64,000 bases of DNA from Marinobacter gelidimuriae. GTDB taxonomy: Bacteria; Pseudomonadota; Gammaproteobacteria; Pseudomonadales; Oleiphilaceae. Below the pieces are notes generated by a model. The model saw only the letters and a list, made by a program, of their open reading frames with translations. It had not been told where the DNA came from and ran no database searches. Shown piece after piece: positions 13,664-23,876 of the stretch (positions are counted from its first letter, which is position 1; every line of letters starts with the position of its first letter). The stretch lies in assembly GCF_000372805.1 (NCBI RefSeq), contig NZ_KB889869.1, forward strand, positions 1 through 64,000. Direction: 5' to 3'. A program made the position numbers and the translations under genes.

Positions 13664-14782
13664 ATGAGAATTGGCGTACTAGGCGCCGGCCAACTGGGAA
13701 GAATGCTCGCCCTGGCAGGTTACCCACTGGCCAAAGACTTTGTATTCTACGACATGTCAGGCAGCCCCAGCGGCGGCATAGGCGAAACCATCAGCGACCC
13801 CAATGGCCAAAGGCTGGACGAGTTCCTAAGCAAGGTTGACCGCGTAACTTACGAATTTGAACACCTGCCGGTAGAAGTAGCGGAGCGCATTGCAGCGAAA
13901 ACCATCGTGCACCCCTGCCCCCGTGCACTGCAGATATGCCAAAACCGTGAAGCCGAAAAAACACTGTTTGGCCAGCTCGGCATTCCTACACCGCAATGGA
14001 AAATCGCAGACAGCGCCGAAGCCCTAAAAGCCGCCGCTAAAGAACTCGGCTGCCCTGTTGTAGCCAAGTCCAACACCGAAGGCTACGACGGCAAAGGCCA
14101 GGCCGTATTGAAAAGCCCGGAAGACGCCGCGGCCGCCTGGAAGAGCATTGGCCACTCACGCCTGATGGTCGAAAAGCTTGTCGACTTCAGCCGCGAACTG
14201 TCGATTATTGCGGTGCGCGCCGAATGCGGCGATGTGGCGTTTTACCTCATGGCGGATAACGACCACCATCAGGGCATTCTGCGCTACTCCGTTGCCCCGG
14301 CGCCAAAACTGCAACCCCACCTGCAAAGCGAAGCAGAAGACTATATCCGCGGCTTACTGACCGAATTGGACTACGTGGGCGTATTGACACTTGAACTGTT
14401 TGAAACATCAAACGGCCTGGTAGCGAATGAAATGGCGCCGCGAGTGCACAACTCCGGGCACTGGACCATAGAAGGCGCCATGACCAGCCAGTTCGAAAAT
14501 CATATACGTGCCGTCAGTGGACACGCTCTGGGTAACGTAGAACCGCGGGGCGTTAGCTGCATGATCAACATTATTGGCGAGCACGGCGAGATCGAGCGGA
14601 TTTTACAACTGCCCTACGCCCATGTTCACCTGTACAACAAGCAGGAGCGTCCTGGCCGCAAACTGGGCCACGTCAATATTCTGGCCGACAGTTACCAAGA
14701 GCTGGTATGGCGGGTGCGTAATTGCGCTCAATTTTTGCCCGGTTGCCCGGAATTTAACAGTTCCTTAATTTCAAAGGGTTGA
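13664..14782 (+). CDS. purK: N5-carboxyaminoimidazole ribonucleotide synthase PurK
   Basis: A 372-residue ATP-grasp enzyme that makes N5-CAIR from AIR, bicarbonate and ATP, the substrate for PurE. The N-terminus (MRIGVLGAGQLGRMLALAG) is the pre-ATP-grasp Rossmann motif. The ATP-grasp core includes CPVVAKSNTEGYDGKGQAV near residues 135-150 and NEMAPRVHNSGHWTIEGA near 265. GGAG lies 10 bases before the ATG at 13664. The frame could extend nine codons upstream, but the Rossmann motif fits this start. Confidence 0.97.
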   Translation: MRIGVLGAGQLGRMLALAGYPLAKDFVFYDMSGSPSGGIGETISDPNGQRLDEFLSKVDRVTYEFEHLPVEVAERIAAKTIVHPCPRALQICQNREAEKTLFGQLGIPTPQWKIADSAEALKAAAKELGCPVVAKSNTEGYDGKGQAVLKSPEDAAAAWKSIGHSRLMVEKLVDFSRELSIIAVRAECGDVAFYLMADNDHHQGILRYSVAPAPKLQPHLQSEAEDYIRGLLTELDYVGVLTLELFETSNGLVANEMAPRVHNSGHWTIEGAMTSQFENHIRAVSGHALGNVEPRGVSCMINIIGEHGEIERILQLPYAHVHLYNKQERPGRKLGHVNILADSYQELVWRVRNCAQFLPGCPEFNSSLISKG

Positions 14783-14806
14783 TCTGGCCCAAACCGGACC
14801 TATAGT
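14779..14806 (+). promoter_or_regulatory. Predicted sigma-70 promoter of sodB
   Basis: TTGATC and TATAGT are separated by 16 bases, giving a leader of about 80 bases before sodB. The -35 overlaps the last codons of purK. Between this and the start codon, the word TAACGAAGCT is repeated in tandem (14830-14853). Confidence 0.5.
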
Positions 14807-14890
14807 TAGTAGTTGTAGCGAAGCACTAATAACGAAGCTCTGATAACGAAGCTATTCATATAAAATCGAGAGAAAACGGAGAACGACCTC

Positions 14891-15469
14891 ATGGCCTTTG
14901 AACTACCTGCACTGCCGTACGCAAAAAACGCCCTGGAACCGCACATTTCTGCGGAAACTCTGGATTATCACTACGGCAAGCATCACAACACCTATGTCAC
15001 CAAGCTAAACGGCCTGGTTGAAGGTACTGACGACGCCAACAAGTCGCTGGAAGACATCATTAAAAGCGCCAGCGGCCCGCTGTTCAACAACGCAGCCCAG
15101 GTGTGGAACCACACCTTCTACTGGCACTGCCTAAGCCCGAACGGTGGCAACGAGCCAACCGGCGCAGCTAAAGAAGCTATTGAAAAAGCCTTCGGTTCTT
15201 TCGATGACTTCAAAAAAGAATTCAACGACAAAGCCGCCAACAACTTCGGTTCTGGCTGGACCTGGCTGGTGAAAAAATCCGACGGCAGCGTTGCCATCGC
15301 AAACACCAGCAACGCAGAGACGCCACTGACTGGCGCAGACAAGCCTGTGCTGACGGTCGACGTTTGGGAACACGCCTATTACGTGGATTACCGCAACTCA
15401 CGTCCAGATTACCTGGCCGCTTTCTGGAAGCTGGTAAACTGGGACTTCGTGAACAAAAATCTGGCTTAA
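14891..15469 (+). CDS. sodB: Superoxide dismutase, iron type
   Basis: A 192-residue Fe/Mn-family dismutase of the cytoplasm that removes superoxide. Metal ligands are visible as His27 (LDYHYGKHHNTYV), His in WNHTFYWHC near residue 74, and Asp and His in DVWEHAYYVDYRN near residues 157-161. The length and the FNNAAQVWNHTFYW segment fit the iron-dependent SodB type. CGGAG lies 8 bases before the ATG. A palindrome copy follows the stop and could help end the transcript. Confidence 0.96.
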   Translation: MAFELPALPYAKNALEPHISAETLDYHYGKHHNTYVTKLNGLVEGTDDANKSLEDIIKSASGPLFNNAAQVWNHTFYWHCLSPNGGNEPTGAAKEAIEKAFGSFDDFKKEFNDKAANNFGSGWTWLVKKSDGSVAIANTSNAETPLTGADKPVLTVDVWEHAYYVDYRNSRPDYLAAFWKLVNWDFVNKNLA

Positions 15470-15481
15470 GCAGGTCAAACC

Positions 15482-15506
15482 GGGGACGGATTTGAAATCC
15501 GTCCCC
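15482..15506. repeat. 25-bp palindrome, variant copy 3
   Basis: GGGGACGGATTT half-site with the matching change on the other arm (AAATCCGTCCCC), so the palindrome is kept perfect by paired substitutions. Confidence 0.9.
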
Positions 15507-15545
15507 GTTTTTGTCCCTGCTTTAAAAACACCGAAAGGACACACC

Positions 15546-16116
15546 ATGACAACTACGATCGGCCTGATTATTATTGCCGCCATTGCCCTGTTCCTGGTCA
15601 TTATCTACAACCGGCTGGTGGCTTTGCGCAATCAGTTCCGCAACGGATTTGCCCAAATTGACGTGCAGCTGCAGCGCCGCCACGACCTGATCCCTAATTT
15701 GGTAGAATCCGCCAAAGCCTATTTAAGCCATGAAAAGAACACCCTCACCCAAGTGATGAACGCCCGTAACAACGCCGTTGATGCACAACAGGAAGCGGCT
15801 AAAAATCCCGATGACGGCAAGCGCATTCAACGCCTGGGCGGCGCCGAAACATGCTGACCAAAAAGCCCTCGCCAACTTTTACGCCGTGGCCGAAAACTAC
15901 CCGGATCTGAAGGCCAACGAAACCATTCAGCAATTGATGGAAGAGTTGTCCAGCACCGAAAACCGCGTGTCATTCGCGCGCCAGGCCTATAACGACACAG
16001 TGATGACCTACAACATCCCCAACAACGTGATTGCCGGGTTGTTCGCCTTTCAAGAAACCTCGCAGCTGCAGCTGGAAACCCCGGAAGCTCGCTACGTACC
16101 CAAAGTCTCGTTTTAA
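15546..16116 (+). pseudogene. lemA: LemA-family membrane protein, frameshifted
   Basis: LemA proteins have an N-terminal membrane anchor and a helical bundle of about 190 residues. The first part (TTIGLIIIAAIALFLVIIYN, then FAQIDVQLQRRHDLIPNLVE) reads in frame to about 15840. It continues in another frame from ALANFYAVAENYPDLKANET to the C-terminal PEARYVPKVSF. The break is explained by a lost A in GAAAC and two extra A in an A-run next to it. A second small loss appears at TYNIPNN, where about five residues of the family are missing. Sequencing error cannot explain both, so a pseudogene is likely. Confidence 0.8.
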
Positions 16117-16131
16117 GCGGCGCCGACACCC

Positions 16132-16264
16132 ATGGCCCATTCGCCTTTCTTTCAGCGCCAGGCCAAAAGCCCGGCGTAACACCTTACTGTTGGTGGCGCT
16201 GTTTTCAACCGCAGTCATGCTGATTACGCTGTCGGTGTGCGTGGTGGGCTACATGGTTAAATGC
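16132..16264 (+). pseudogene. M48-family metalloprotease, N-terminal stub
   Basis: Directly after lemA, MAHSPFFQRQ continues after a one-base shift as ARRNTLLLVALFSTAVMLIT and LSVCVVGYMV. This is the first membrane segment of the M48 protease that follows lemA in related bacteria. The rest, including the zinc motif HEXXH, is absent and the groL terminator follows immediately. The protein is certainly not functional. Confidence 0.6.
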
Positions 16265-16273
16265 GAGGCCATA

Positions 16274-16336
16274 AAAAAACCCCGAAGGTGGCCGCAGTTT
16301 TATGCGGGACACCATTCGAGGGTTTTAAGCTATGGG
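16274..16336 (-). terminator. Predicted terminator of groES-groEL
   Basis: On the minus strand, AAACCCTCGAATGGTG pairs imperfectly with CACCTTCGGGGTTT followed by a T-run, just past the groL stop. Confidence 0.6.
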
Positions 16337-16375
16337 TATAGCAGGCTGGCCGCTGTTAACCAGCGGCCGGGGGCA

Positions 16376-18046
<1,671 letters not shown>

Positions 18047-18110
18047 TTAAACCGAAATGATGAAATCACCGGGTTAATGAAAATGTGCGCAATATGCCAG
18101 AGCTTTCAGA

Positions 18111-18398
18111 TCACTCAAGCACGCCGTAAATGTCGCTTTCACTCATGATAAGCAGGTCTTCGCCGTCGATTTTCACGGTGTTACCGGCATACTGGCCGAA
18201 TACCACGGTGTCACCAGCCTTAACAGCCAGAGGGCGAACTTCGCCGTTGTCTTGAACGCGGCCATTGCCCACAGCGATCACTTCACCCTGGGACGGCTTT
18301 TCTTTGGCATTACCCGGCAGCACGATGCCGCCTGCGGTTTTCTCTTCTTCTTCTTTACGGCGCACGACAACACGGTCGTGTAGCGGACGAATTTTCAT
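18111..18398 (-). CDS. groS: Co-chaperonin GroES
   Basis: A 95-residue heptameric lid of the GroEL cage. It starts [20 protein letters not shown], the family signature, with the mobile loop [15 protein letters not shown] at residues 21-35 and the C-terminal ESDIYGVLE. First gene of the groESL operon. The gap to groL carries no gene. Confidence 0.98.
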   Translation of the reverse strand: MKIRPLHDRVVVRRKEEEEKTAGGIVLPGNAKEKPSQGEVIAVGNGRVQDNGEVRPLAVKAGDTVVFGQYAGNTVKIDGEDLLIMSESDIYGVLE

Positions 18399-18512
18399 TG
18401 CTCGAATGCTCCAATAGTCAGATTAAAATCAGCCCCGGATTACCCGGCCTGCTCGCCTGCTCGCCTGCTAACGTATCAGCGGCTGCCTGCCTGCGGTGAA
18501 CTTGTAAAGGGT

Positions 18513-18540
18513 ATTTGGGGTAGTGCGTAGGGGTTTTCAA
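18513..18540 (-). promoter_or_regulatory. Predicted sigma-32 heat-shock promoter of groESL
   Basis: On the minus strand, TTGAAA and CCCCAAAT are separated by 14 bases, close to the sigma-32 consensus (CTTGAA, 13-15 bases, CCCCATNT). The start point would lie about 100 bases ahead of groES. Confidence 0.75.
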
Positions 18541-18559
18541 CGCCCGCACGAAAAAATTT

Positions 18560-19081
18560 TTATTTTTTATCTATACGATCGTGGTGGGTTTCAGTTTCGT
18601 CGCGGTACTCGCCTTCAATGATGTCGCCGTTGGCGTCGCGGTCAAACGGTTTTTGGCGCCCGAACGGACCCTGCTCACCACCAAACTGACCGGGCTGGCC
18701 ATTAAACGAGAAGCCACTGGCAGAACCAACAACCGTCAACCGCTTTATCGCTTGCCCCACCAGCCACTGGCGGGTGAACGGCAGCAAACACATAAAACCG
18801 AAGAAATCCGTAATGAACCCCGGCGTTAACAGCATCGCGCCGCCGGCCGCCAGAATCAGCCCCTCAGCCACTTCCTGAGCAGGCAACTCGCCAGAATTCA
18901 TGCGTTGGCGGGCTCTTAGCAGCGTGGCCAGGCCCTGCTGCTTAAGCAGCCAGGCGCCCAGAATCGCCGTCAGGAATACCAATGCCACCGTCTGCAAAGC
19001 ACCGATCATGGTGCCTACCTTTATCAGCACAACCAGTTCTGCAACGGGCACAGCAACAAATAGCAACAAAAAAAATGGCAC
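18560..19081 (-). CDS. fxsA: FxsA family cytoplasmic-membrane protein
   Basis: A 173-residue membrane protein. FxsA in E. coli relieves exclusion of phage T7 by the F plasmid; its normal role is unclear. Membrane segments lie near residues 2-20, 28-46 and 75-100 (GGAMLLTPGFITDFFGFMCL is the family signature). The tail is hydrophilic and acidic. The start is taken as GTG 19081, which has AAGGAG six bases upstream; a TTG at 19114 is an alternative. fxsA next to groES is a common gammaproteobacterial order. Confidence 0.9.
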   Translation of the reverse strand: MPFFLLLFVAVPVAELVVLIKVGTMIGALQTVALVFLTAILGAWLLKQQGLATLLRARQRMNSGELPAQEVAEGLILAAGGAMLLTPGFITDFFGFMCLLPFTRQWLVGQAIKRLTVVGSASGFSFNGQPGQFGGEQGPFGRQKPFDRDANGDIIEGEYRDETETHHDRIDKK

Positions 19082-19220
19082 CGAACTCTCCTTCAAGCGT
19101 AATTTCGATAGCAACGTACATATAACGACCTGTTATACTGCTTCGCAAAATACTTATAACTGCTCAGCGGGCACACAGTATCCGCAACCGTACTGTTCAC
19201 TCACTATTTTAGGGCAAATT

Positions 19221-19982
19221 ATGATACTTCAAGATTCCGTAGTTGCAATTACCGGCGGTGGCCAGGGTTTGGGGCGCACCATGGCTGAATTTCTGGCGTC
19301 CAAAGGCGTCCGTCTGGCGCTGATCGATCTGATGCCGGAAAAGCTGGAAGAAGCCGTTGCCGCCTGCAAGGAAGCCGGGGTTGAAGTAAAAGCCTACGTT
19401 TGCAACGTAGCAAAAGAAGAAGACGTTGAGAAAACCTTCGCGCAAATCGCTGAAGATTTTGGTCAGCTTAACGGACTGGTCAACAACGCCGGCATTCTGC
19501 GCGATGGCTTGATGGTTAAAGCAAAAGACGGCGAAATCGTTAAGCGCATGGAACTGGCAAGCTGGCAGGCCGTTATCGACGTCAACCTGACCGGCGTATT
19601 CCTGTGTGGCCGTGAAGCCGCCACGCAGATGATCAAGACCGGCAGCCGGGGCGCGATCATCAACATTTCATCCATTGCCCGCGCAGGCAACATGGGCCAG
19701 AGCAACTACTCAGCCGCAAAAGCCGGCGTAGCCGCACTGGCCACCGTATGGGCGAAGGAACTGGCCCGTTACAACATCCGCAGCATGGCCATTGCACCGG
19801 GCTTTATCGAAACCGATATGACCGCGTCTATGAAGCAGGAAGCTCTGGAAAAATTGTGCGCAGGCATCCCGGCCAAGCGTATGGGCCAGCCTTACGAAAT
19901 CGCCCAGACTGTAGCGTTCATTCTTGAGAACGATTACGTCAGCGGCCGCGTCATTGAAGTCGACGGCGCCATGCGTCTGTAG
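19221..19982 (+). CDS. SDR-family 3-oxoacyl-ACP reductase (FabG-like)
   Basis: A 253-residue short-chain dehydrogenase/reductase. The cofactor motif is TGGGQGLGRT near residues 11-20, NNAG near 90, and the catalytic Ser-Tyr-Lys set is seen in ISSIARAGNMGQSNYSAAKAG. The C-terminal VSGRVIEVDGAMRL is typical of FabG-like enzymes that reduce 3-oxoacyl groups with NADPH. An insertion near residues 105-120 (KAKDGEIVKRM) is a known variant of this subfamily. The ATG at 19221 has AGGG upstream. It is divergent from fxsA. The true substrate is not known. Confidence 0.85.
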   Translation: MILQDSVVAITGGGQGLGRTMAEFLASKGVRLALIDLMPEKLEEAVAACKEAGVEVKAYVCNVAKEEDVEKTFAQIAEDFGQLNGLVNNAGILRDGLMVKAKDGEIVKRMELASWQAVIDVNLTGVFLCGREAATQMIKTGSRGAIINISSIARAGNMGQSNYSAAKAGVAALATVWAKELARYNIRSMAIAPGFIETDMTASMKQEALEKLCAGIPAKRMGQPYEIAQTVAFILENDYVSGRVIEVDGAMRL

Positions 19983-20041
19983 TGTGTTAGCTGGATTCTG
20001 GCTAACTGAACAGTTAAATAGTCGATTAGCTGAAATAATCG

Positions 20042-20113
20042 CCTCGGCTGGCTAAAATACTTTACAAAAAGTGCAATTACAGCTTAAATGTAAAGTATAT
20101 TAGCCAGCCGAGG
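20042..20113. promoter_or_regulatory. hipBA promoter inside a long inverted-repeat operator
   Basis: Arms at 20042-20065 (CCTCGGCTGGCTAAAATA, then CTTTAC) and 20090-20113 are reverse complements at 23 of 24 positions. Between them, TTTACA and TTAAAT are spaced 17 bases as a promoter. The geometry suggests HipB autorepression by blocking this promoter. Confidence 0.75.
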
Positions 20114-20119
20114 TACATC

Positions 20120-20362
20120 GTGGATTATCAAAGCTTAGGTCAAACCCTCTCAACACTGCGCCAGCAAAACGGCGTATCCCAGCAAACGCTGGCAAACCAC
20201 CTCGACATTTCTCGCGCCACCATCAATGCTGTTGAAAATAACCGATCAGGCGATATCGGCATCCGCAAAGTCATGAAGATACTCGATTACCTGGGCAAAG
20301 AGCTGGTTATTCGAGACAAATCGCCGTTCCCGACGTTTGAGGAGCTGCGCGATGGCCAATGA
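20120..20362 (+). CDS. hipB: HipB-like antitoxin, XRE family
   Basis: An 80-residue protein with a Cro/CI helix-turn-helix at residues 10-50 (LRQQNGVSQQTLANHLDISR, then ATINAVE). HipB proteins bind the hip operator and hold HipA kinase inactive. Its 3' end overlaps hipA by 11 bases, so the two are translationally coupled. The upstream inverted repeat is its probable binding site. Confidence 0.85.
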   Translation: MDYQSLGQTLSTLRQQNGVSQQTLANHLDISRATINAVENNRSGDIGIRKVMKILDYLGKELVIRDKSPFPTFEELRDGQ

Positions 20363-21533
20363 ACTGAATGTTCAGGTGAACGGCACGCAGGCCGGCACAC
20401 TGTTTCAGGAAGCTGGTGGCTGTATTTTTCGTTATAACGAGTCAGCGCTTCCCCATCAGTGTGTGTCGCTGTCTATGCCCGTGCGCAAAAAAGACTACAG
20501 TCATCACCGCCTACCCCCTTTATTCGAAATGCACCTGCCCGAAGGCTATTTACTCTCCATCATCAAAAAGCAATTTGCCAAAATCACCGACACCGGTGAC
20601 TTCGGGCTACTAACATTGCTGGCGCCCAATATTCGCGGTCGCGTTGAATACGCAGGCAACAAGCATTCTGAAAAGCCGTCGCTCAATCTGGACACGCTAC
20701 TGCATTCGGCCAATCCGGATTTGTTCAAAGAGCTGGTGACACGTTTTGCCCTGCGCTCGGCGCTGAGCGGTGTGCAGCCCAAGGTTTTGGCACAACTCGA
20801 AAACAAAGCCACTCTGAGCCTGGACGATTTTATCGTTAAAGCCTGGGGGCATGACTACCCTGCCCTGGCGCTGAACGAGTACTGCTGCATGCTGGCTTGC
20901 CAATACGCGGGTGTTTCCGTGCCAGAGTTTTACCTGTCTGATGACGAATCGCTGTTCATCATGAAGCGATTTGATCTGAATGACGACGGCACGGCCCTGG
21001 GCTTTGAAGACATGTGCGTACTTCAGGCAAAAACCCGCGACGACAAATACAACGGCAGCTACGAGCAAGTCGCCAAAACCATCAAGACCTTTGCCAGCCC
21101 TGCCCATAAGCAGGCCTCTTTGGAGCAGTTCTTCAAAGTCATCGTGCTTAGCAATGCGTTACACAACGGAGATGCCCATCTCAAGAATTTTGGCATGCTA
21201 TACAGTGATATCAACAACATCCGCCTGGCGCCTGCCTACGATGTTGTGTGCACCACGGCTTATATTCAGCAGGACATTCCCGCGCTGACGCTCACTGGCA
21301 GTAAGAAGTGGTTTTCCCGCGTACATCTTGAGCGATTTGGTGTGCAAGCCTGTGATTTGAGTGCGTCCCGCGCCGGGGACTTGTTTGAAGAGTGCCTGAA
21401 TGCACTGGGGAGGCTGTTGCCCTACCTGGCCACACGGCTGAACCAGAATCCCGACAGCGACCAGCTCAGGGTGCTGGAACATCTGCAGACTCTGATTACC
21501 AACCAAATTGCGACATCGAAACCCGGCCGTTAA
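20352..21533 (+). CDS. hipA: HipA-like Ser/Thr kinase toxin
   Basis: A 393-residue HipA-family kinase. HipA of E. coli phosphorylates glutamyl-tRNA synthetase and induces persistence; the target here is unknown. The nucleotide-binding SGVQPKVLA is near residue 140, and the catalytic HNGDAHLKNFG at 271-281 supplies Asp274 and Asn279. The following YDVVCTT region carries the metal-binding Asp. The ATG at 20352 lies inside the hipB end. The gene's 3' end overlaps the convergent atl gene by 38 bases, an unusual arrangement. Confidence 0.88.
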   Translation: MANELNVQVNGTQAGTLFQEAGGCIFRYNESALPHQCVSLSMPVRKKDYSHHRLPPLFEMHLPEGYLLSIIKKQFAKITDTGDFGLLTLLAPNIRGRVEYAGNKHSEKPSLNLDTLLHSANPDLFKELVTRFALRSALSGVQPKVLAQLENKATLSLDDFIVKAWGHDYPALALNEYCCMLACQYAGVSVPEFYLSDDESLFIMKRFDLNDDGTALGFEDMCVLQAKTRDDKYNGSYEQVAKTIKTFASPAHKQASLEQFFKVIVLSNALHNGDAHLKNFGMLYSDINNIRLAPAYDVVCTTAYIQQDIPALTLTGSKKWFSRVHLERFGVQACDLSASRAGDLFEECLNALGRLLPYLATRLNQNPDSDQLRVLEHLQTLITNQIATSKPGR

Positions 21534-21846
21534 TCACTTCGACGCCTTCTTCCTGTAAGCAGCTGACCTGCTCTTGGTAAGTCTCTGAGCCTGGTGCAAA
21601 CGCTATCTGGCCGTTACTGCGGATTACGCGATACCAGGGCACACTGTGGCCTTGTGGAAGCTTACCCAAAGCCCGGCCAATATAACGCGCCTGGCGGCCC
21701 AGGCCGGCCATTGCAGCAACCTGGCCATAACTTGCCACCTTGCCCGCCGGTATTGCCATCACTACTAACCAGATTTTCTGGTCTTTGTTGGGCTCTGCAA
21801 CGCTATCAGGCTTTATCGTCTTACTTTCCACAGAACTACCTTTCAT
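21496..21846 (-). CDS. Alkyltransferase-like (ATL) DNA-binding protein
   Basis: A 116-residue MGMT-fold protein. The site that is PCHR in active O6-methylguanine methyltransferase is PWYRVI here, so the acceptor Cys is replaced by Trp. The helix-turn-helix part (IPAGKVASYGQVAAMAGLGR, then YIGRALG) is intact. ATL proteins bind alkylated guanine and hand it to nucleotide excision repair. The start at ATG 21846 is preceded by a frame reaching 21915 that overlaps the ampG end and is unlikely. It overlaps hipA at the 3' end. Confidence 0.85.
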   Translation of the reverse strand: MKGSSVESKTIKPDSVAEPNKDQKIWLVVMAIPAGKVASYGQVAAMAGLGRQARYIGRALGKLPQGHSVPWYRVIRSNGQIAFAPGSETYQEQVSCLQEEGVEVINGRVSMSQFGW

Positions 21847-21850
21847 AGCC

Positions 21851-23197
21851 CTATTCCCTTGCTGTCTCGCTCGCAGGCGTATCCTCGCTGCCCGAGTTGT
21901 CCGGCGCCAGCGCATCCAGGCGTTCGCCGTGGCGCATCATTATCATAGTCAGCACGATGGCCGGCACGCCCAGCAATCCCGCCACCAGGAAAAATTCAGC
22001 GTAGCCGTAGCTGGCCACCACCATGCCCGAGAAACCGCCCAAGAATTTGCCCGGCAGGGTCATCAACGAACTGAACAGCGCGTATTGGGTGGCCGTGAAG
22101 GAAGCGCTGGTCATGCTGGACAACCAGGCAATCAGCGCCACGTTGGCGATGCCGCCGCTTAAGTTATCAGCGCTGACCACGACGGCAAGAGTTGCAAGAT
22201 TCGGTGGATATTGTGCCAGCACCACAAACAGCAGGTTGGTCAGCGCCGTCATAATGGCGCCCAGCAGCAATATACGCCGCACGCCGTAACGTATTACCAG
22301 AAGCCCACCCAGCAGCGAACCACCGATGGTCATAAAAAATCCAAAGATTTTTGTGACGTCCGCAACCTCGGTTTTACTGAAGCCCATAAAGGTCAAATAA
22401 AACGGGTTGGCCATCACGCCCATGGCGATGTCGGAAATACGGTACACCGCCACCAGAAGCAGAATCGCCACCGCCAGTTCGCGATAGCGTTTAAAGAAGT
22501 CCACAAACGGCCCGGCAATCGCCACGTAGAACCAGCTTGCGAACCTGGCCAGGCGTGGCGGAAGATGGGCATGATGTGCGGCCTGCAGCTGAATTTTTTC
22601 GGCAATATCCTGCGCGGCCTTAAAGTGATTTACGGTCGGCTCACGCACGATTAGAACCGTCGCCATACCCACGCCCACCAGCGCCGCCATCACCTCGTAA
22701 GACACCTGCCAAGACCAGAATTCCGCCAGATACAAAGCGCCGGCACCGGCTACCAATAACGCCAGCCGGTAGCCGAAAATATAGGTGGCAGCCAGCGCGG
22801 CTTGCAGGCGTTGTTCGGCGATTTCAATACGATAGGCGTCTATGGCCACGTCTTGAGTGGCCGACGAGAAAGCCACCAGCAGGCCACACAGGGCCATCAT
22901 TTCAGGCGCGCTAGTGGCATCGGTGTGGGCCATCAGATACAGGCCAGCGGCTATGCCTACCTGGGCCAGCAACATCCAGCTGCGGCGCTTACCCAGCAGT
23001 TTGTCCAAAATGGGCAATTTCAGGCGGTCGACCACCGGTGCCCAGAACACCTTTATGGAATAAGTAATGCCCAGCCAGCTGAAAAAGCCGATGGTGGCGG
23101 TTTCCACGCCCACATCTGCTAATCGGGCGTTCAGCGTGGAAAAAACCAGCAGAAATGGCAGGCCAGCCGAGAACCCCAGAAACAACAGGGCAACCAC
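21851..23197 (-). CDS. ampG: AmpG-type muropeptide permease, MFS family
   Basis: A roughly 448-residue transporter with about 12-14 membrane segments. AmpG imports anhydro-muropeptides released from the cell wall for recycling. The family start GFSAGLPFLLVFSTLNARLA and the SATQDVAIDAYRIE loop near residue 105 are clear. The start is uncertain. GTG 23197 begins inside the first membrane segment. In-frame sequence further upstream (PRRAAWRETLRLYSRWQ) resembles the normal AmpG N-terminus but offers no ATG, GTG or TTG before the yajQ stop. A non-standard start (ATT or ATC) or a start mutation is possible. Confidence 0.82.
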   Translation of the reverse strand: MVALLFLGFSAGLPFLLVFSTLNARLADVGVETATIGFFSWLGITYSIKVFWAPVVDRLKLPILDKLLGKRRSWMLLAQVGIAAGLYLMAHTDATSAPEMMALCGLLVAFSSATQDVAIDAYRIEIAEQRLQAALAATYIFGYRLALLVAGAGALYLAEFWSWQVSYEVMAALVGVGMATVLIVREPTVNHFKAAQDIAEKIQLQAAHHAHLPPRLARFASWFYVAIAGPFVDFFKRYRELAVAILLLVAVYRISDIAMGVMANPFYLTFMGFSKTEVADVTKIFGFFMTIGGSLLGGLLVIRYGVRRILLLGAIMTALTNLLFVVLAQYPPNLATLAVVVSADNLSGGIANVALIAWLSSMTSASFTATQYALFSSLMTLPGKFLGGFSGMVVASYGYAEFFLVAGLLGVPAIVLTMIMMRHGERLDALAPDNSGSEDTPASETARE

Positions 23198-23271
23198 CTG
23201 CCAGCGGGAATAAAGTCGCAGGGTTTCCCGCCACGCGGCCCGCCGGGGTTCAGCAAAAATGATGAGCCACC

Positions 23272-23754
23272 TTAATCGCGGAAGTTGTTAAATTGCAGGG
23301 GTACGTCCAGCTCGGCTTCGCGCAGCATGGCCATGGCTTCTTGCAGGTCATCACGCTTCTTGCCGGTTACCCGCACCTTGTCGCCCTGAATGCTGGACTG
23401 AACCTTCATCTTCTGGTCTTTAATCAGTTTCACGATCTTTTTGGCCATGTCAGTTTCAAGGCCCTGTTTCAGCTCCAGGTGTTGCTTCACCAACTTGCCG
23501 GCTTTACTGTCACCGTTTTCAGACAGCGCGCGGCCGTCAATGTTGCGCTTGGCGAAGGCCATACGCAGCATGTCCAGCAGCTGCTCCAACTGAAATTCCT
23601 GCGGGGCGCTGATGGTAATGCCCTTGTCGTCCAGCTCTACATCAGCGTCTACATTTTTGAAGTCCCAACGATTGCCAAGATCGCGCTTGGTTTGGTCAAC
23701 CGCGTTGGTCACTTCGTGCATGTCGATTTCAGAAACAATATCAAAAGAAGGCAT
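23272..23754 (-). CDS. yajQ: YajQ family nucleotide-binding protein
   Basis: A 160-residue protein. It starts [20 protein letters not shown] and contains [14 protein letters not shown] and [13 protein letters not shown], signatures of the YajQ/UPF0234 family. Members have a duplicated RNA-binding-like fold, and Xanthomonas and Pseudomonas homologues bind cyclic-di-GMP as regulators. It ends 75 bases before ampG on the same strand; co-transcription is possible. Confidence 0.93.
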   Translation of the reverse strand: MPSFDIVSEIDMHEVTNAVDQTKRDLGNRWDFKNVDADVELDDKGITISAPQEFQLEQLLDMLRMAFAKRNIDGRALSENGDSKAGKLVKQHLELKQGLETDMAKKIVKLIKDQKMKVQSSIQGDKVRVTGKKRDDLQEAMAMLREAELDVPLQFNNFRD

Positions 23755-23876
23755 GGGGAACCTGTTCTGGTGTTGTTACGGGAAATGAAACGCCCGCAGT
23801 GGAAATGGTGGGCGTGTTGTGAAGCTTACGCAGGGCAGCGGCTTGGCGCTGCCCTGTCGTTCAGTCTGATACAGAC

